64,000 nt of DNA from Chinchilla lanigera (Eukaryota; Chordata; Mammalia; Rodentia; Chinchillidae). Numbering within the stretch: the stretch's first letter is position 1; the number at the start of each line of letters is the position of its first letter. The translations under genes were made by a program, and so were the position numbers. Under the pieces are notes generated by a model that saw nothing but the letters and a program-made list of their open reading frames with translations, was not told the DNA's origin and searched no databases. Of the stretch, positions 37,100 to 49,935 are shown piece after piece. The stretch is taken from contig NW_004955501.1 of assembly GCF_000276665.1 (NCBI RefSeq), positions 6,794,776-6,858,775 of the forward strand, written 5' to 3'.

Positions 37100-37290
37100 A
37101 GGCAATGGTTCAATGACTTCTTTCAAAATTGACATTTAACTTATTTATTATGGAAATGTTCAAACATGGGTAAAAGTGAAAAGAAGACGTGATGGCCCTG
37201 TACCCATCACACAGCTTCAGCAGTAACGAATCACAGCTGACTTCATATCACTCCCTCTCCAGGCACCATTTTCCCAGTCCTTTCCACTGT
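37100..37290 (+). repeat. Possible L1M-type 3' fragment
   Basis: 'ttattatggaaatgttcaaacatgggtaaaagtgaaaag' and 'ggccctgtacccatcacacagcttcagcagtaacgaatcac' resemble an old mammalian LINE 3' end with 'tgtacccatcacccagcttcaacaatta'. Diverged. Confidence 0.45.
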
Positions 37291-37779
37291 TAGATGGTTC
37301 TGCACAAATCCAGGCCAAGCGGACACATCCAGTAATCACAGTAAGCACAGTGCCAGGGCCCACAATTCTTGCAGGAGTGTACAAACATGTTTTAATTTAT
37401 CTTGAGACTAGAAGCGAAAAATTAACTTTTAAGATTGAATGAAATGTTTTACATTTTTTCTTAAATCAGGAAACAATGACATTTTTAGAGCCCATGAGAA
37501 TCTGTTATGGTGGGAGAAACCGAAGAAGGGAAACGTGGGTGGGGCCAACAGAAGTAATACTGTGGCTGTGTCACACACACTGTCTCTTCTCCTGGTTTCG
37601 GCATGCATTGCTGATGGACAGAGAAGCTTTAAATAAACATAACCATGAAGTTGTTATCATACTAAGCATATTAACTGTGCATCGTATATCCTCTTTTGAA
37701 AATCAAATATTCTGCCATTATTCATATTAGCCTGATTCTCTCCTTTATTAGCAATTGTTTTTGTTTGTGTTTGTCTTAC

Positions 37780-38085
37780 TTTTTATTTTCATTAGTTTTT
37801 TATTTTATCAGTACCTGTTTGCAGTATACCATGAACACCTTCACTGTGGGTAGTTGGTACACGTACGTGACACATCTCATTTCTTTCTACATCCCCTCCT
37901 TTTCTTCCCCTTCCTCTTTTACTCCCCTTTCCATTTACTGAAGATCTGTCTCCATAGTTCCTATTCTGTGTCTTTTTTTTCACTCTTTGATTTGTTTATA
38001 CTTTGAGTTTCTCATGTAAGAGAAACCATATGATCTTTAAGCTTGTGTGTCTGATTTATTTTTCTTGACATTATGGATTAGGTTG
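37780..38085 (-). mobile_element. L1 3' end, minus strand
   Basis: It has TATCAGTACCTGTTTGCAGT, a pyrimidine-rich tract, GAGTTTCTCATGTAAGAGAA and TTTAAGCTTGTGTGTCTGAT, matching the copies at 22.5 and 29.7 kb. Confidence 0.78.
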
Positions 38086-38361
38086 TAAATAAGGCCCTAG
38101 GATTACATTTGAATGAGTTGCCTGAAGTGTTTTTCATTGGTTGGTTGTCTCTTCCTCTTTTTCCTTAATAATAAAAAATTTTTTAAAAGGTGGTTTCATC
38201 TTGTTGCATCATTCCATCTCCTTTATATGAATAATTGGGACTTGATGAGATTCAGGGTCTGTTTTTAGGCAACAATGTCCTTAGAATTATTAACAGTGCA
38301 TGGAATTTTTATATGAGTGTTTCAATCTATTTTATTTATTATTATTCTTTTGAAATATTTG

Positions 38362-38752
38362 ACTGTTATAGCCTGTATCTAGATGTCCCCTACAAACCCT
38401 CATGCAGTCATAGGTGGGGCTTTTCAGAGGTAGGTGAACCTAGGGTGTGTGATGTATTGCTGGGACTGATTCATGGTATGATGCTAAGATTAAGGCTACC
38501 CTGCTCTGGCAGGTAGCCTGGATAAAATATAAGGGACAGAAAGAGGGTCATTATTGGTCTCTTGTTGCCTTGCTGCTTGCTGCCTTTTACCTGCCATGAA
38601 CTGTTTCTCCTTTTCAGTCTCCCTCTGCCATGTCACCCGGTTTAGAAGCAGCCAACTATGAACTGAAACCTCTATAAACCATAAGCCAAATAAACCTTTT
38701 CTCCTTTAACCTTGGGTGTTGGGTATTTTGTCTCAGGACAAAGAAAAGTAAC
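38362..38752 (+). mobile_element. Rodent MaLR (MT/ORR1-like) solo LTR, plus strand
   Basis: It begins TGTTATAGCCTGTATCTAGA and carries 'gatgtcccctacaaaccctcatg', 'tgctgcttgctgcc', CATAAGCCAAATAAACCTTT (polyadenylation signal region) and ends near 'aaagaaaagtaacaa'. This is the usual layout of rodent MaLR LTRs. Solo LTR, no genes. Confidence 0.78.
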
Positions 38753-41700
38753 AATTGGTCAAGACAGTGACCAATGAAAATCCCTTCAAATTGCCTCTTG
38801 AGTTCCTTTGACGTAAACCTAGTACAGTAGTGTTTAATAATTTCCTTGCTTTCTGGAATGAGTTTTTGTGATTCATCAATTTTGAAATTCATTTCCTCCA
38901 AAATATATATCTTTCTATGGATAGTGAGTTATGTTTTAGTGTCTCCTAAAATCTTTCCTCCCTGTTGTTAAAACTCCAACCTATACAATTGTGAGATTCA
39001 TTTTCTTCATTTTGTTTTCAGATTTTAGGAATTTTTCTTCAAATTCAATTTTTATAATTACATAAAATGTTTACATAGTTCCAAAGATAAAGTTTTTTTT
39101 AAATGTATATTTAGAAAAGTTAGCTTTTATTTCTGTTTCTTCCACTTTTTGCCCTTTTCTTATAAGTAGCTATCTTTAGTATGGTTCAGTATTTGGTAGA
39201 GATGGCTCCTTCCACTTCTGGATTTCTTGTCTTTAAGACTTTTCCTGGATGTTTTGCCTGTCTGTTACTTCCATTTTGCCTTATAAACAACTTATCTAGT
39301 ACCAGAAAAAAGTATTTGTATTTTGTACTGGTGGAATTTGTGTTAAGATTGCTTTAAATTCATGAATTAAACAGAATTTCCTCTGTGGAATACTGTCTTA
39401 CTACCCTAGAACATGGCACGTCTTTCCATTCATCCCAGCCTCCTGTTGTGTTTTCAAGAGTACTGAATGATTTTCTCTTGCAGATTTGGAACATCTAAAA
39501 TGTATGTCCTGTTATCTTGTTTCTTTCTTTCTTTCTTTTGCTACTGTAAATGCAACTTCCATTATACCTTCTGTATATATAAAGGCTATAAAATTTTGTT
39601 TTCTTAAACTGCTACCACTGAGCTCTTATATTGTTTATAGTATTTTTTCTATTAATTCTGAGGGTTTTCCAAACATATCACCTGAAAACAAGGATAATTT
39701 TTTTCCCTTTTCTAACTCCTGTGGCTCTAATTGCTTCTCTTCTCTTGTAGAATGAGTGAATACACCCAACACAGTGTTAACTGGTAGTGCACATAGAAGA
39801 CATGCATGTTTTATTCATTAGTGTTGTGGAAAATTCTATAGTGACGGAGATTAGTTTTTTTAAAATAACTCTGAAGTTGTCAGAAACTCAGTGCTTTCTC
39901 AGTCATGTCTCCCGAGCCTGAAATTCCTGTGACATTAGACACACTTGAATACATTAAATATTGAGAGAAGATTCTTATTTGCCATGGAAACCCTAGACAG
40001 AACGCCTCAACATACTAGCGTGTCATCTGAACTACATCGAAGTTACTGTACAACTTCCTGTGTAGATTTAGGGTTATACTTAATTTAGTGATTTAATGAA
40101 ATTAGATATGATTGTCAACTTACTTGATGAGCCACTAAGGAAAAAAGATGCTTTCAACAAAACTGTAACAGAGTGCTTTCTTATTAATGTGTCCTAAGAA
40201 AATGTGTTCCTCTTAGATTCAATGAAGTACGTATTAATCATTTCCCTTGATTTTTTTAAATTGCCATATTGTTACTACTTAATGTACACATTTTAGGCAG
40301 CAATGCTGTGCTAAGAACAGATTCTCCATTCAGAAGACTTAGAAGAGAGTGAGAGGTCCCAATCAACACGCACTTATCAACGCCCTGAGTGCCAGTTACT
40401 GAGGAAAGTGCTGTGCCAGAACAGCACCAGCCGGCACCAGCTCAGCACTCTGAGACCAGTTAGTCCTATACAATAAAGAGCCACTTTCTCCCTCTTTGCT
40501 CGTATCCAGACCACTTAGGTAGCTTGAAAACCCTTACACAGAGCCCACCGGGCATCCTTGCATAGGGTGGATAGAGGGTACTTGCTCTGAAGAGGGGACT
40601 GAAATGTAGGGACAAGTTGTTTCTGTGTCCACTCACTCCCATCCCTTAGGCAGGAGAGGGGTCCAAGTGATTAATTGGGGCCATAGTGGGGCGGGCCAAT
40701 AAGAAAAGAAAGTAACAGAAGGGAAAGAGAAGCAGCTAGCTCCCTAGATCCAAAGTAGAGATGAGTAAAACCAGGAGCCCATGAAGGAATGAGAGCTGGT
40801 CCAAACACAAGTCTAAAGCAGCCAACAAATGGCTTTGTCACACACAACTCATCTTGCCTGTCCTTTTTGCCTTCCCCCTTGGGCTGCCATGAATGATTAA
40901 TTTAAAATAGTCATATTCACAAGGTGACTTCTGATGCTCCTAAATTTGGACTCCTGCCCAATCAGAAAAGTGCTGTATTGAATCAGAATGGTAGGCCGGG
41001 GGCCCTGAAATCGCCATTTTAACAACTCTCATCTACAGTGTTGTTGCAGGCTGATGTCCAGCACACAGTGAGAAATATCGTCCTCTTAAGAATTCTGCAA
41101 GCCTAGCTAACTTGCTACTGGTACCGCCCTCAGGTAGTTCAGCACGCTTCCTGCCTATATATGCATACGCTCTGTTCTTGGCCCTATGTAAAATGCATAG
41201 CATTTGTCCTTTAATTACATTCAGCTATCTGTGTCCTCCCCTTCTCATGTGTGACCGAGCCATCTTGAATAGAATTGTATCTTCTCCACAACTTCATTGT
41301 TTTGCATTGGACTTGAAACCAGATTGACACTCACCGGCCAGATGAATTTGACTCCTTGAGTATGTTCTTAAAGTTTGCCTTAGCCATTTGCTTTATTTGC
41401 TTGCAACTTGTAACTCTTGAATACCTATGTGCTTATTATTTTGTTTTCAATCCTTTAGGCTTAGTTGGAGATTTGTTATCTTCCTCTTTCATGCTGATTT
41501 TCTCTAACCTTCTAACTCTTACTGCTTAGAGAGGAAGAAATCCCACTCGAGTTCTAAACCCCAGGTCTCAGTCTTTGACAATGGCCCTAATGTAACACCG
41601 TAATGTCCCAAGTCCACTTAAGTGAATGGCACCCCTGTGCCCACAAGTGATCAATCCTGCCTCATGGAAGAGCAGTGAGCATCTTGTAGAGCGTTAAATT

Positions 41701-41764
41701 AGGCAGAAATCAAGACACCTTCTGAATTAGGAGAAAAATGTTCTATTCATTGTAATAATCCTTT

Positions 41765-42005
41765 TTCATTAATATTTTTTCCTTATTTTACAGATGAGGA
41801 ATTGAAAGCTCTGTTTTAGAAAATTGCTTAAGATTACACAGCAAAGTTAGCACAGTCATAGTTGAAACCCAGGTCTCTCATGCTCCACTGTCTCGTTCTG
41901 AACTATTAAAAGGTAGCTAATATTTGCTGAGCACTCACCAGGTACTAGGAATGGTGCTGAACACTTAATTTTTTTTAGTGAACCCTATACTTATCCTAGG
42001 TTAAA
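41765..42005 (-). repeat. Two adjacent MIR SINE fragments, minus strand
   Basis: The first (41765-41910) has TTATTTTACAGATGAGGAAT and 'gattacacagcaaagttagcac'. The second (41912-42005) has 'aggtagctaatatttgctgagcactcaccaggtactaggaatggtgctgaacactt', the left end of another MIR complement. Confidence 0.8.
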
Positions 42006-42584
42006 CAATCTTGCGATAGCAAATACTCCCCCAATAACAGAAGTTTATCTCTTGCTTACATGACAGTCAAAGGCAAAACTTTCAAGTCAATGTCCACCTC
42101 TCCTCTCCACTTCTCCTAGCGTTTCCATACTTTAGGGCTCATTTAAATTCATATCCAGGAGATACAGGAAAAAACCATTTAGAAAGATCTCTCTAGTTAC
42201 TTTAGCTAAAAATAGCTGTTGGTGTTGCTGCCTATATTCCAGGGACTAGAGCTCAGTCACACAGCCACGCAGAGCTGCAGGGGAAACTGGAGAAGGTGGT
42301 CCAGTTGGATGACTAGAAAAAAAAAAAAAAACCACATTTTTTTGTGTGAAAATCTAGCAGACTCTTCCATAGGAGAACTCTTCCTTGTAAATAGCAAAAT
42401 AACCAAAGGTTCCTTCCCATGGGAAAATAAACAGTAGGAGAGCCTGTTAGGCAAAAGCTTCAGCATGACAGTAAAAGGCTTGGAGTTACGCTCTTGGGTT
42501 ATCTCCAGATTGTGCATAATTTTCTTAACAGGCTCAAGTAGCCCCTGAGGCTCACATAGGTCTGAAATTTCTGCCTCTCCTCTA

Positions 42585-42935
42585 ACACCTTCTTCTCATC
42601 TCTATGTGGCTGGAACATTCTTAACCTTCAGATGTCAGCTAAAAACTCAGCCACTCAGAGACGTCTTCCAGATCTCATTCATACTTGCATTTCTCCAGCT
42701 ACTCTCTGTCTCATCACCCTATCAATCTCCCTCATCGTGTTACACATCTGCAGTAATCATCTTGTTCCTTTGCTTACCTGTTTATGGTTTGCCCACTCCA
42801 CTAAAATCTGTGTCAAGGTCCAAGGGAAAGAAACTGACCTATCTCATTCATATCTACTTCCTCAGCCTCCAAAACAGTGCTTGGCACATATGTAGCTGTT
42901 TCTTAACAAGTATTTGCTTAATGGATGAAGCAACA
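42585..42935 (+). repeat. L2 LINE 3' end, plus strand
   Basis: In order: CTTCAGATGTCAGCTAAAAA, 'agagacgtcttccagatctc', 'tgtgtcaaggtcc', then CAAAACAGTGCTTGGCACAT and 'acaagtatttgcttaatggatgaa', the well-known L2 3' layout. The two long frames across it (137 and 87 codons) are by-products. Confidence 0.82.
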
Positions 42936-43999
42936 TCCCTGCTCGGGTTTGCTATTTGGTCTGCCCTTTTAAAGGCCTGTACTCTATTCTTCATTCATTC
43001 TTACCCTTACACATGTTGACCTACTTATTAGGTTAATATTTCTATCACTTCACTTTTGATCTGGGACATTTCCTAAATTCATTATAAAAATTTTCTTTCA
43101 CTGTTGTTATGCCTTGGAGAACACCTTGCTGCAGTGGAATTTATCCTATCCTCTCCCAACAGTCTTTCTCCTCAAGTTTCAGCGTATTTTTCCTCCACCA
43201 GCCCCAGGGTACGAAAAGGAAAGGAAAGAAAGGGAAGGGTCTGGATTGGGAGGAAGAGCACTGCTTTGGGGTGAGGGGCCAGCAGGAAAGTCACAGGAAG
43301 AAACAGTATCTTGGCCATGGCTGGCTCTCACTGCTTAGGTTTTTGGAAGACAGGAGGGCCTACGCTGCTCTCTGAAAATGAATGGGAAAAAAACAGCCTT
43401 GTGGATTTTCCAAATGTCAGATTCCTCTCATTTCACTGCCATACTTCCTGTGTTAGTTCTTCACTTCCTTTGAACAGTCTCTGAAACAGCAAAGACTAAG
43501 TCTAAGGCTAAGAATGATGAATCCTGGCTTACCTTTAAGCCATGAAGTTTTCAGTGGAATAAGCCAGAAGCGGAAGGCAGGGTGAGCCAAAGAGGTTTCA
43601 AGTGCGTCCTGAAGTGAGTGAAGAAAGAAAGGGCTCTCCTCTGGATTGTGATACTCGGAACTTTCTCTACAGCTTGTCTCCCACACCCAGCCTTTTTCCT
43701 GGCAATTAAACTTCTCCTCAATGTTATTGTTGCTGACCACCCAGCATGCCTGCTTGCACTGACATCTGAAACACTTCATGGCAGCTATCCCGTGAAAGAA
43801 TAAATTCTCTAAGTGGACTTGTCATGAAACATTACCTCCAGCTCATCTGCCCTGCACACCGGCTGGCTCTTTTCATAAACTCTCTTACAATTCTCTAACC
43901 CTACTCCTTCTATTAAGGAAATCTACCTTTGAGAGCACACAGTGTCCCAAAGCACAACAGACCTCCAGAAGAGGTTAGCATGCAACCCAGAAAGATGCG

Positions 44000-44135
44000 G
44001 TCAGATTTTAGCAACATCAGATCACCTGGTGAGCCTATTAAAATACAGATTCTTGAACGCCAACCCTAGGTCTGGGTTGGGGCTGAGAATTTGCATTTTT
44101 AACAAGTTCCCAAAGACTGCTGAGCCTGCTGGTCT
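44000..44135 (+). mobile_element. MER5A hAT fossil, plus strand
   Basis: It has CATCAGATCACCTGGTGAGC, 'ttaaaatacagattcttgaacgccaaccctaggtctgg' and GAGAATTTGCATTTTTAACA followed by 'agttcccaaagactgctgagcctgctgg'. Confidence 0.85.
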
Positions 44136-44391
44136 AGTTCATATGTAAGGAATTAATAATATAAAAGAAATAGTCAAGAGAAAACCGCAACAGCATGCTT
44201 CCTTCGATTCACCCATCTCCACCTTAAAACTTCTTTGTATCTGTACACACTCTCTCTTCTCAAAACTAATGTTCATCTGCCCTCTTAACTCCAGCTCTTC
44301 ATGTCGTTCGCAGGCTCTTTCCTAGCTAATCATTGACACAAGTATTTCAGTCCTAGAGGAAGCTCTGTAGTCATCTCTCAATCAGGTCTTC

Positions 44392-44612
44392 TCAACCTGA
44401 GCACTACTGCTGTTATGAGCTGGATAATTATTTGCAGGTGCAGGGGCTCTGATAGCTAAAGATGTTTAGCAGTGTCCCTGTGTATACAGGACATTTGGTA
44501 AGCTTCTACCTATTTCTTTTGAGTAGTGTCCCCTAATCGTTACAACCAAAACAATCGTTACTACCAAGCATCCCCAAGGAGCTGCAGTCAGCCTTTGGTT
44601 TAGAACTACATT
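44392..44612 (+). mobile_element. hAT-Charlie-type MER element
   Basis: 'tcttctcaacctgagcactactg', 'gagctggataattatttgcaggtgcaggggctc', GATGTTTAGCAGTGTCCCTG and a closing 'ggtttagaac' have the order of a common short hAT element with 'gttctcaacc' ends. The exact MER name is uncertain. Confidence 0.65.
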
Positions 44613-44911
44613 CTACTCAGTTGTACCTTTAATTGCTCTTTCTTTGATGGATTTTAGTGGTGAAAATTTATTGCATCCCTTCCTGAATTTTATCCAACTG
44701 AGATGTAAAGGCATAACTCAGAAGACTGGCCTTCAAAATATAATTTGCTTGCTCCTACACTTGGCCCTTGGTGCATAGGTAGGAAAGCTTCTCCTGGGAT
44801 ATTTTTGGGTTGTGATTAATAATATGTGAAGAAGCCTATAGTTAATCTTAGGCTGGGAAGAAAAGATTTGTATAAATACCAAATGGAATTGCAGTCACAT
44901 AACTAAGACAG

Positions 44912-45095
44912 TTGTTCTCAACCTTGGATACGTAATAAAACTACCTGGGGAGCTTTAAAAAATACTGATTTCTAGACCCCACCTCAGAGTAACTAAGTGG
45001 AATTATTAGATAAAGGACCAAAGTATCAAATTGTTTTAAAAGCTACTGAGCTAATTCTAAGATGCAGTCAGACTCAAAGACAAGTGCTGAATTCA
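44912..45095 (+). mobile_element. MER5A-like hAT fossil
   Basis: 'ttgttctcaaccttggatac', TACCTGGGGAGCTTTAAAAA and 'tactgatttctagaccccacctcagag' match a MER5/MER3-type element start; the end is degraded. Confidence 0.65.
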
Positions 45096-45124
45096 ATAAC
45101 AGAAAATCTAATTCCTTGTTGGGA

Positions 45125-45345
45125 TCACTCACTCATTCATTCACTTATTATGGTGCTAGGTATATAACCCAGGACCTTGAGCATACTAGGTAAGCACCCC
45201 TGAGCTATATCCTCAGCCCTTCTCCATTTCTTATAAGACATAGGGTCTTATTGTATTGCCTAGGCTGGCCTCAAACTCACAACTCTCCTGACTCAGCTGC
45301 CTGAGTAGCTGGGACTAGAAGCATGCACCACCACACACCACTTCC
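45125..45345 (-). mobile_element. B4 composite SINE, minus strand
   Basis: The reversed ID part reads 'ggtgctaggtatataacccaggaccttgagcatactaggtaagc' and the reversed B1 part reads TTGCCTAGGCTGGCCTCAAA to GCATGCACCACCACACACCA. Confidence 0.88.
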
Positions 45346-45599
45346 ACATGCAAATATTTAGGTGTATTTATAAGACAACCAACACACTGTGCTACCAGAT
45401 CTCCCAGTGAATGTTCCAAGACTTTTTCAAGCAACTACTCCTCAGAATTCTGCTGATGTATAAGTTGCACAAACTTATTAGAAAGAATAAAAAATGTTTG
45501 TAGTCTTCATAGTAGGCTCCCAGGGAGCACATATTATGTAAGTTAGGTCCTGGGAGCTTTGTGCAAAGGCCTAGAAGTTTGTAATTAACGGGCCCAGTG

Positions 45600-46250
45600 C
45601 TGCAGCATTTCACTATGTTGAGGGAAAAGCCTAGGGAAGGGTAAGAGATAGCAAAGCTAATGAGGTCAGCAGAACCTGTGGGCCAGGCTGAGGAGTTCTG
45701 ATTTTCACCCCAAGGGCAGTGAGAGGCCCTGAAGGTTCTATGCAGAACAATGATGTAGTGCTTGAATTCTGGGATCAGTGCTGTGTGTGGTTTGTAGAAC
45801 TTGGATAGAATGTGGGAAAGGCTGAACTAAGAGATTGGTTCTGAAGTCATAGCAGGAGGAGTTGTTTACCAGGCAAGGATGACTAGAACATGGTGCCAGA
45901 TTAACTACTGAACAAAGAGAGAGGAAGAGAAAAACCTGGCGAATTTCTTAATGAATTAGCCCCCGGTTCTGGCTGGGTTGCACGGATGGAAAATGATGCC
46001 ATCCTGTAAGATGAGACCTCTGAAAAAGCAGAGGCTTGAGGTGTGAAAAATGAGCTCAGTTTTGTACTTGCTGAGTTTAAGCTGTTTGCAGACAACACCG
46101 TGGGCAGTTAGCTGAGGACTGGCACTGCAAGTCCCATAGCCAAGGAAGCCACTCTGTCCTGGGCAAACCAGCAATTAGATGATGTGGCAGTTGACCACAT
46201 GAGTTTAACTTCCAGATGAGAGAGATTAGTTGGAGCATTAATGTATAAGA
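45600..46250 (-). repeat. L2 LINE, minus strand
   Basis: The text 'gtgggccaggctgaggagttctgattttcaccccaagggcagtgagaggccctgaagg' and the later 'cagttttgtacttgctgagtttaagctg' follow the complement of L2 ORF2/3' sequence, with a break near 45820-46010. Confidence 0.6.
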
Positions 46251-47794
46251 GTCAGTAAATAGATAAGAAATATGCATGTGAATACACATGTAATGTTTAC
46301 ATGTGTATGACTGGAGGAAAACACAACAAAACAATAATTGTATACACTGAATACATCACAAGCTGATTTATTTTTTAGAATTTTAAAATTTTTTGACCTT
46401 AATAATGTGTGACATTTTCAACTAGGGAAGTGAAAAACACTTATTTAAAATTCACACTCATTTTTAATATACATGTCAATTTGTTATATTTGCTTAGACC
46501 TTTTTAGTTCCTGTTTAGAAATAATTACTATTTTTAAACTCCCAGTGGCTTTTCCTGGTGATAGACAAGAATATTCTATTCTTCTACAGTAACAGTATAC
46601 AAAGTTAGGAAAAGACTATGAATCAGTTGGGCTTATCACCTCTTATATTCCAGTGTCTACATAGGCGTAAAGTGACCTGACAATAGAATGCTGGAACACA
46701 AACAGGAAGGTTGCCATCCTTTTAAATTTCTATTAGTGTTCTCATATGAGATTTCATGTACTGCATTTCGGGGTTTCTAACTGTCCAGTGACAGTCTACA
46801 CTACACAGTGCTTAACTATGCATTTGGAATTGTGGCTATCGCACCTCACTTCTTTGCAAAGCATGGGGTCAACAATTTCATCAGCTGTTTTTTAAAAGAA
46901 GGGTGTGGGTACTAATGACACAAATCCTTACTCCGAAGTAAGGAAGAAAACATGAGGGACACCTGTAAGAGTCTCCCTGGATCCTGTGGAGAGGTGTGCT
47001 TCAGTGCTGGGGTTGACACCTGTGACTCCTTAGAATGTGTGACACAAACCCCAGACAGTCCCACCATGTTTGCTCCCAGTGAGAACTTGAAGAGAAATGA
47101 CTCTCAGGACCGTGTGGGTGATTAGCGGTCAGAGCAAGAAACTATGAGAAGTCCTTCCGCACTTCTTATCTTTTCTCATGCACGCAGCTAAATTGTGAGA
47201 TAACTGAGAAACTCAGGCCCAGAGATTTGAGAAAGATCCTCTCAAATTCACAAACCTCTTCAGGGCAGAACCCGAGGTGTAGGTCTGGTGGACTCTGAAG
47301 TCCATTTGGTGAGGCAGCAAAGGTCTCCTGAGGTACCTGCTCCTTCTGTCCGTCCACACTCCCTTCCTTAGAGCTACTTTGATGTTAGGGCTGAATGGAG
47401 GAACAGTCTCCATAGCTGTCACAAGCATGAGAAAAATGTAAAAATATTAGACTTTTCCAGTCATTCTCAATGACTGAAGGACAGGGAAGGAAGAGAAATG
47501 CCAGCGACCTTCCTGTGACTTAATATTACTCATCCCACTTCAGGTCAAGCGCCCTTAGCAGTGAAAAACCAGGAAACAGAAACCTCAAGAGTCGTTCTAA
47601 ACTTGTTAAAAAAGCCCAGGAGCCCTAAAAGTATTTTAAATATCACAGAACAATCCATGCATATGGGAGAAATTATGTAGGGACACAGTCTAAAATCAGA
47701 GGTGATAAAAACTCTTGCTTCTCTGCCCTCCTTGTCTGCACCGTGTCTGTTTCCTAACGCCTCCAACATCTTCTCTGCAGCCTCACCTGGGAGG

Positions 47795-47910
47795 TGGTCA
47801 GAGCGGGAATGAGTATCCCCATTTTACCTATGAAGAAAGTGACACATAGATTAAGTTATTTCCACATGTTATCATGAATAAGTAGCAAAGGTGGGAAGAG
47901 AGAGTAGGAA
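47795..47910 (-). repeat. MIR SINE fragment, minus strand
   Basis: 'tatccccattttacctatgaagaaagtgacacatagattaagtta' and 'gaataagtagcaaaggtggg' follow MIR-complement order. Confidence 0.65.
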
Positions 47911-48179
47911 AAAAGCTGTTGTCATCATATATTCCTATCAATAAAGTGCCCTACAACTATTTGTATTAATTGTATCCCTTTACCATTGTACTAAGATGGC
48001 TTATAGATTTAAATTGTGTAAAATGATTTTTAAAGGCTGTAGTAAAAGTGAATATAGATGAAAGTGCTTATATCCCCAGCCTTCTCCACAGCTGTGGTGC
48101 ACACACACTCAAGATTCCCACCATCAAGCGTACATATCTTTGTGTAATTACCTTCCTTTGAGTATGGGCAGGATCTGTG

Positions 48180-48600
48180 ACCTTCTAACCAACAGATATG
48201 ACAAAGGTTGATTATCCATCTTGTGAATATGGTACATGGTATGACAAAGGGGAAGATCTAATTAAAAGCTCTAGTCTTAATTGACTTAATCATAGGGAGA
48301 TTATATTGGTGGTCCTGACCTAATCAGAGAAGCCCTTTAAAAGAGGCCCCGAACCCCAGTCTCTGTCTCCTTACTCCTGTCTCCTAAGGAAGCTGGAAGC
48401 AGCTCCTTCCCTTGTCAGGTATCTAGATGAAGATGCAGCCAAGCCAACACCTAAATTCTAACCTCAGGAGACCCTGAACTGAGAACCCAGATACGGTGAG
48501 CTCAGACTGCTGGTCACAGAAACTATGAAATAACAAATGGCTGTTCTTTTGTGCTAAGTTGTTATATAACATAAAACTAATGTACAGCAGGTGATCTTTT
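48180..48600 (+). mobile_element. MLT1-like MaLR LTR, plus strand
   Basis: 'aagctctagtcttaattgacttaatcatagggagattatattggtggtcctgacctaatcag' is followed by 'aagccctttaaaagagg' and, at the end, CACAGAAACTATGAAATAAC and GTGCTAAGTTGTTATATAAC. This is the layout of an older MLT1 LTR. Confidence 0.6.
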
Positions 48601-48649
48601 GTACCCCTCTGGCTTTGCATATGTTATTTTCTGGTGACAGAATTTGAAT

Positions 48650-48820
48650 ACCTACAAGGAGCTAGGCACTCTCAGCATTATCCCCGCCAAGCCTCACTTG
48701 ATCCTCCCCCAAACTCTGTAAAATTGATATTTTTGTACTTGCAAGACTAAGAGGCTGAGACTCAGCAGGATGAAGCAACTTGCCCTAGGCTTACAGTTAA
48801 GGGAAAGGCCTGGATCTTTC
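48650..48820 (-). repeat. MIR SINE, minus strand
   Basis: 'acctacaaggagctaggcactctcagcattatcc', 'taagaggctgagactcagcagg' and 'aagcaacttgccctaggcttacag' follow MIR-complement order. Confidence 0.78.
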
Positions 48821-49619
48821 CAGCTTCCTTTGTTGCAGTCAACTAGCTGTATAGCATTCCACAACACAGAACCAACTCCAACACGCTCCCCTCCCTCCTG
48901 GTGCCTTCCATCATGGGAACAGGTTTTCTACTCAATTCTCACTCATGCCATTCACAATCTTCCAAGTGCTTCTGTCTCAGCACTGACACATCACGGGCCT
49001 GTATGTCTGCAGTGATGACAGTAGGTTCCATGTGTGGCTGTTACACATGAGAAGGAGTCTGTGTGAGAACCATGTATCAAGACTGATGATGCTGGACTGG
49101 AGAGTTCAAACGGTTGGATTGTTCAATATTAAGGGAGCTTGGAGTTCTGAGAGGCAATTTGATCTGACCTTCTTTTCCTCCTGCTGTGGAACGGCATGTC
49201 AAAACCTGCTGCTTTTTGCAAATCAGTTTTTACCTGGGCACAGCTATCCTAGCAGCTGCTATCCTTATGTTCCCAGGTTCTAAGCCTTGCAAACCCATCA
49301 CCAACTAAATCCACAAACAGAGGAAAATGCTGCCAAACTAGGTACTGTTTTACTCTAATGGCAAATTTTCGTTGAACTGCAGTGCAGGCAGACAGACAGG
49401 ACTTTTCTCTGGCTCTGCCGCCAGTTACAGGTGATTGGGCAAGAGTTAGCATCACCCACCTTGAGCTTCAATTCCTTCATTAACCAAGACAATAATACCT
49501 GCCCTTATTCCATCAGATTGACTGATTCATTTATTCATCCATTTATTCATTTATGACTCAGATTTGCTGCGGTTGCCCCTGGCAATTGCGTGTACTGGAA
49601 TACCCGTGGTCCACTCTAT

Positions 49620-49935
49620 GAACCATCACTGAGACTAAAATACCCAACACCTACAATTTAAAAGAGGAGTTTATTTGGGCTCAGAGCTCAGTAGGTTCAG
49701 TCCATGCCTGGCTGGCTCCAAGCAGAAACCGCTTGGTGAAAGGGTGTGGCGGAGGAGAGCTGTTCGCACCGGGGCAGCTAGAAAGCAGGAAGAGGAAGGG
49801 ATAAGAATACACCTTTCCCGGTCGTGTACTCAGTGACCCACATCTTCCCACCAGGCCCCACTTCTAACAGCACATTCAGGAACTCATCAATGGATAAATC
49901 CAGTGCGTGCACACCCCCATGACCCCATGACCCAT
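49620..49935 (-). mobile_element. Rodent MaLR-type LTR, minus strand
   Basis: 'aaaatacccaacacctacaatttaaaagaggagtttatttgggctcagagctcag' and 'ggcaggccccacttctaacagcacattcaggaactcatcaatggat'-like text at the right are the complement of a rodent MaLR LTR. Solo LTR, degraded. Confidence 0.6.

Noticed and set aside
42606..43019. 137-codon open frame
   Set aside because: It coincides with an L2 LINE 3' end, which is non-coding there.
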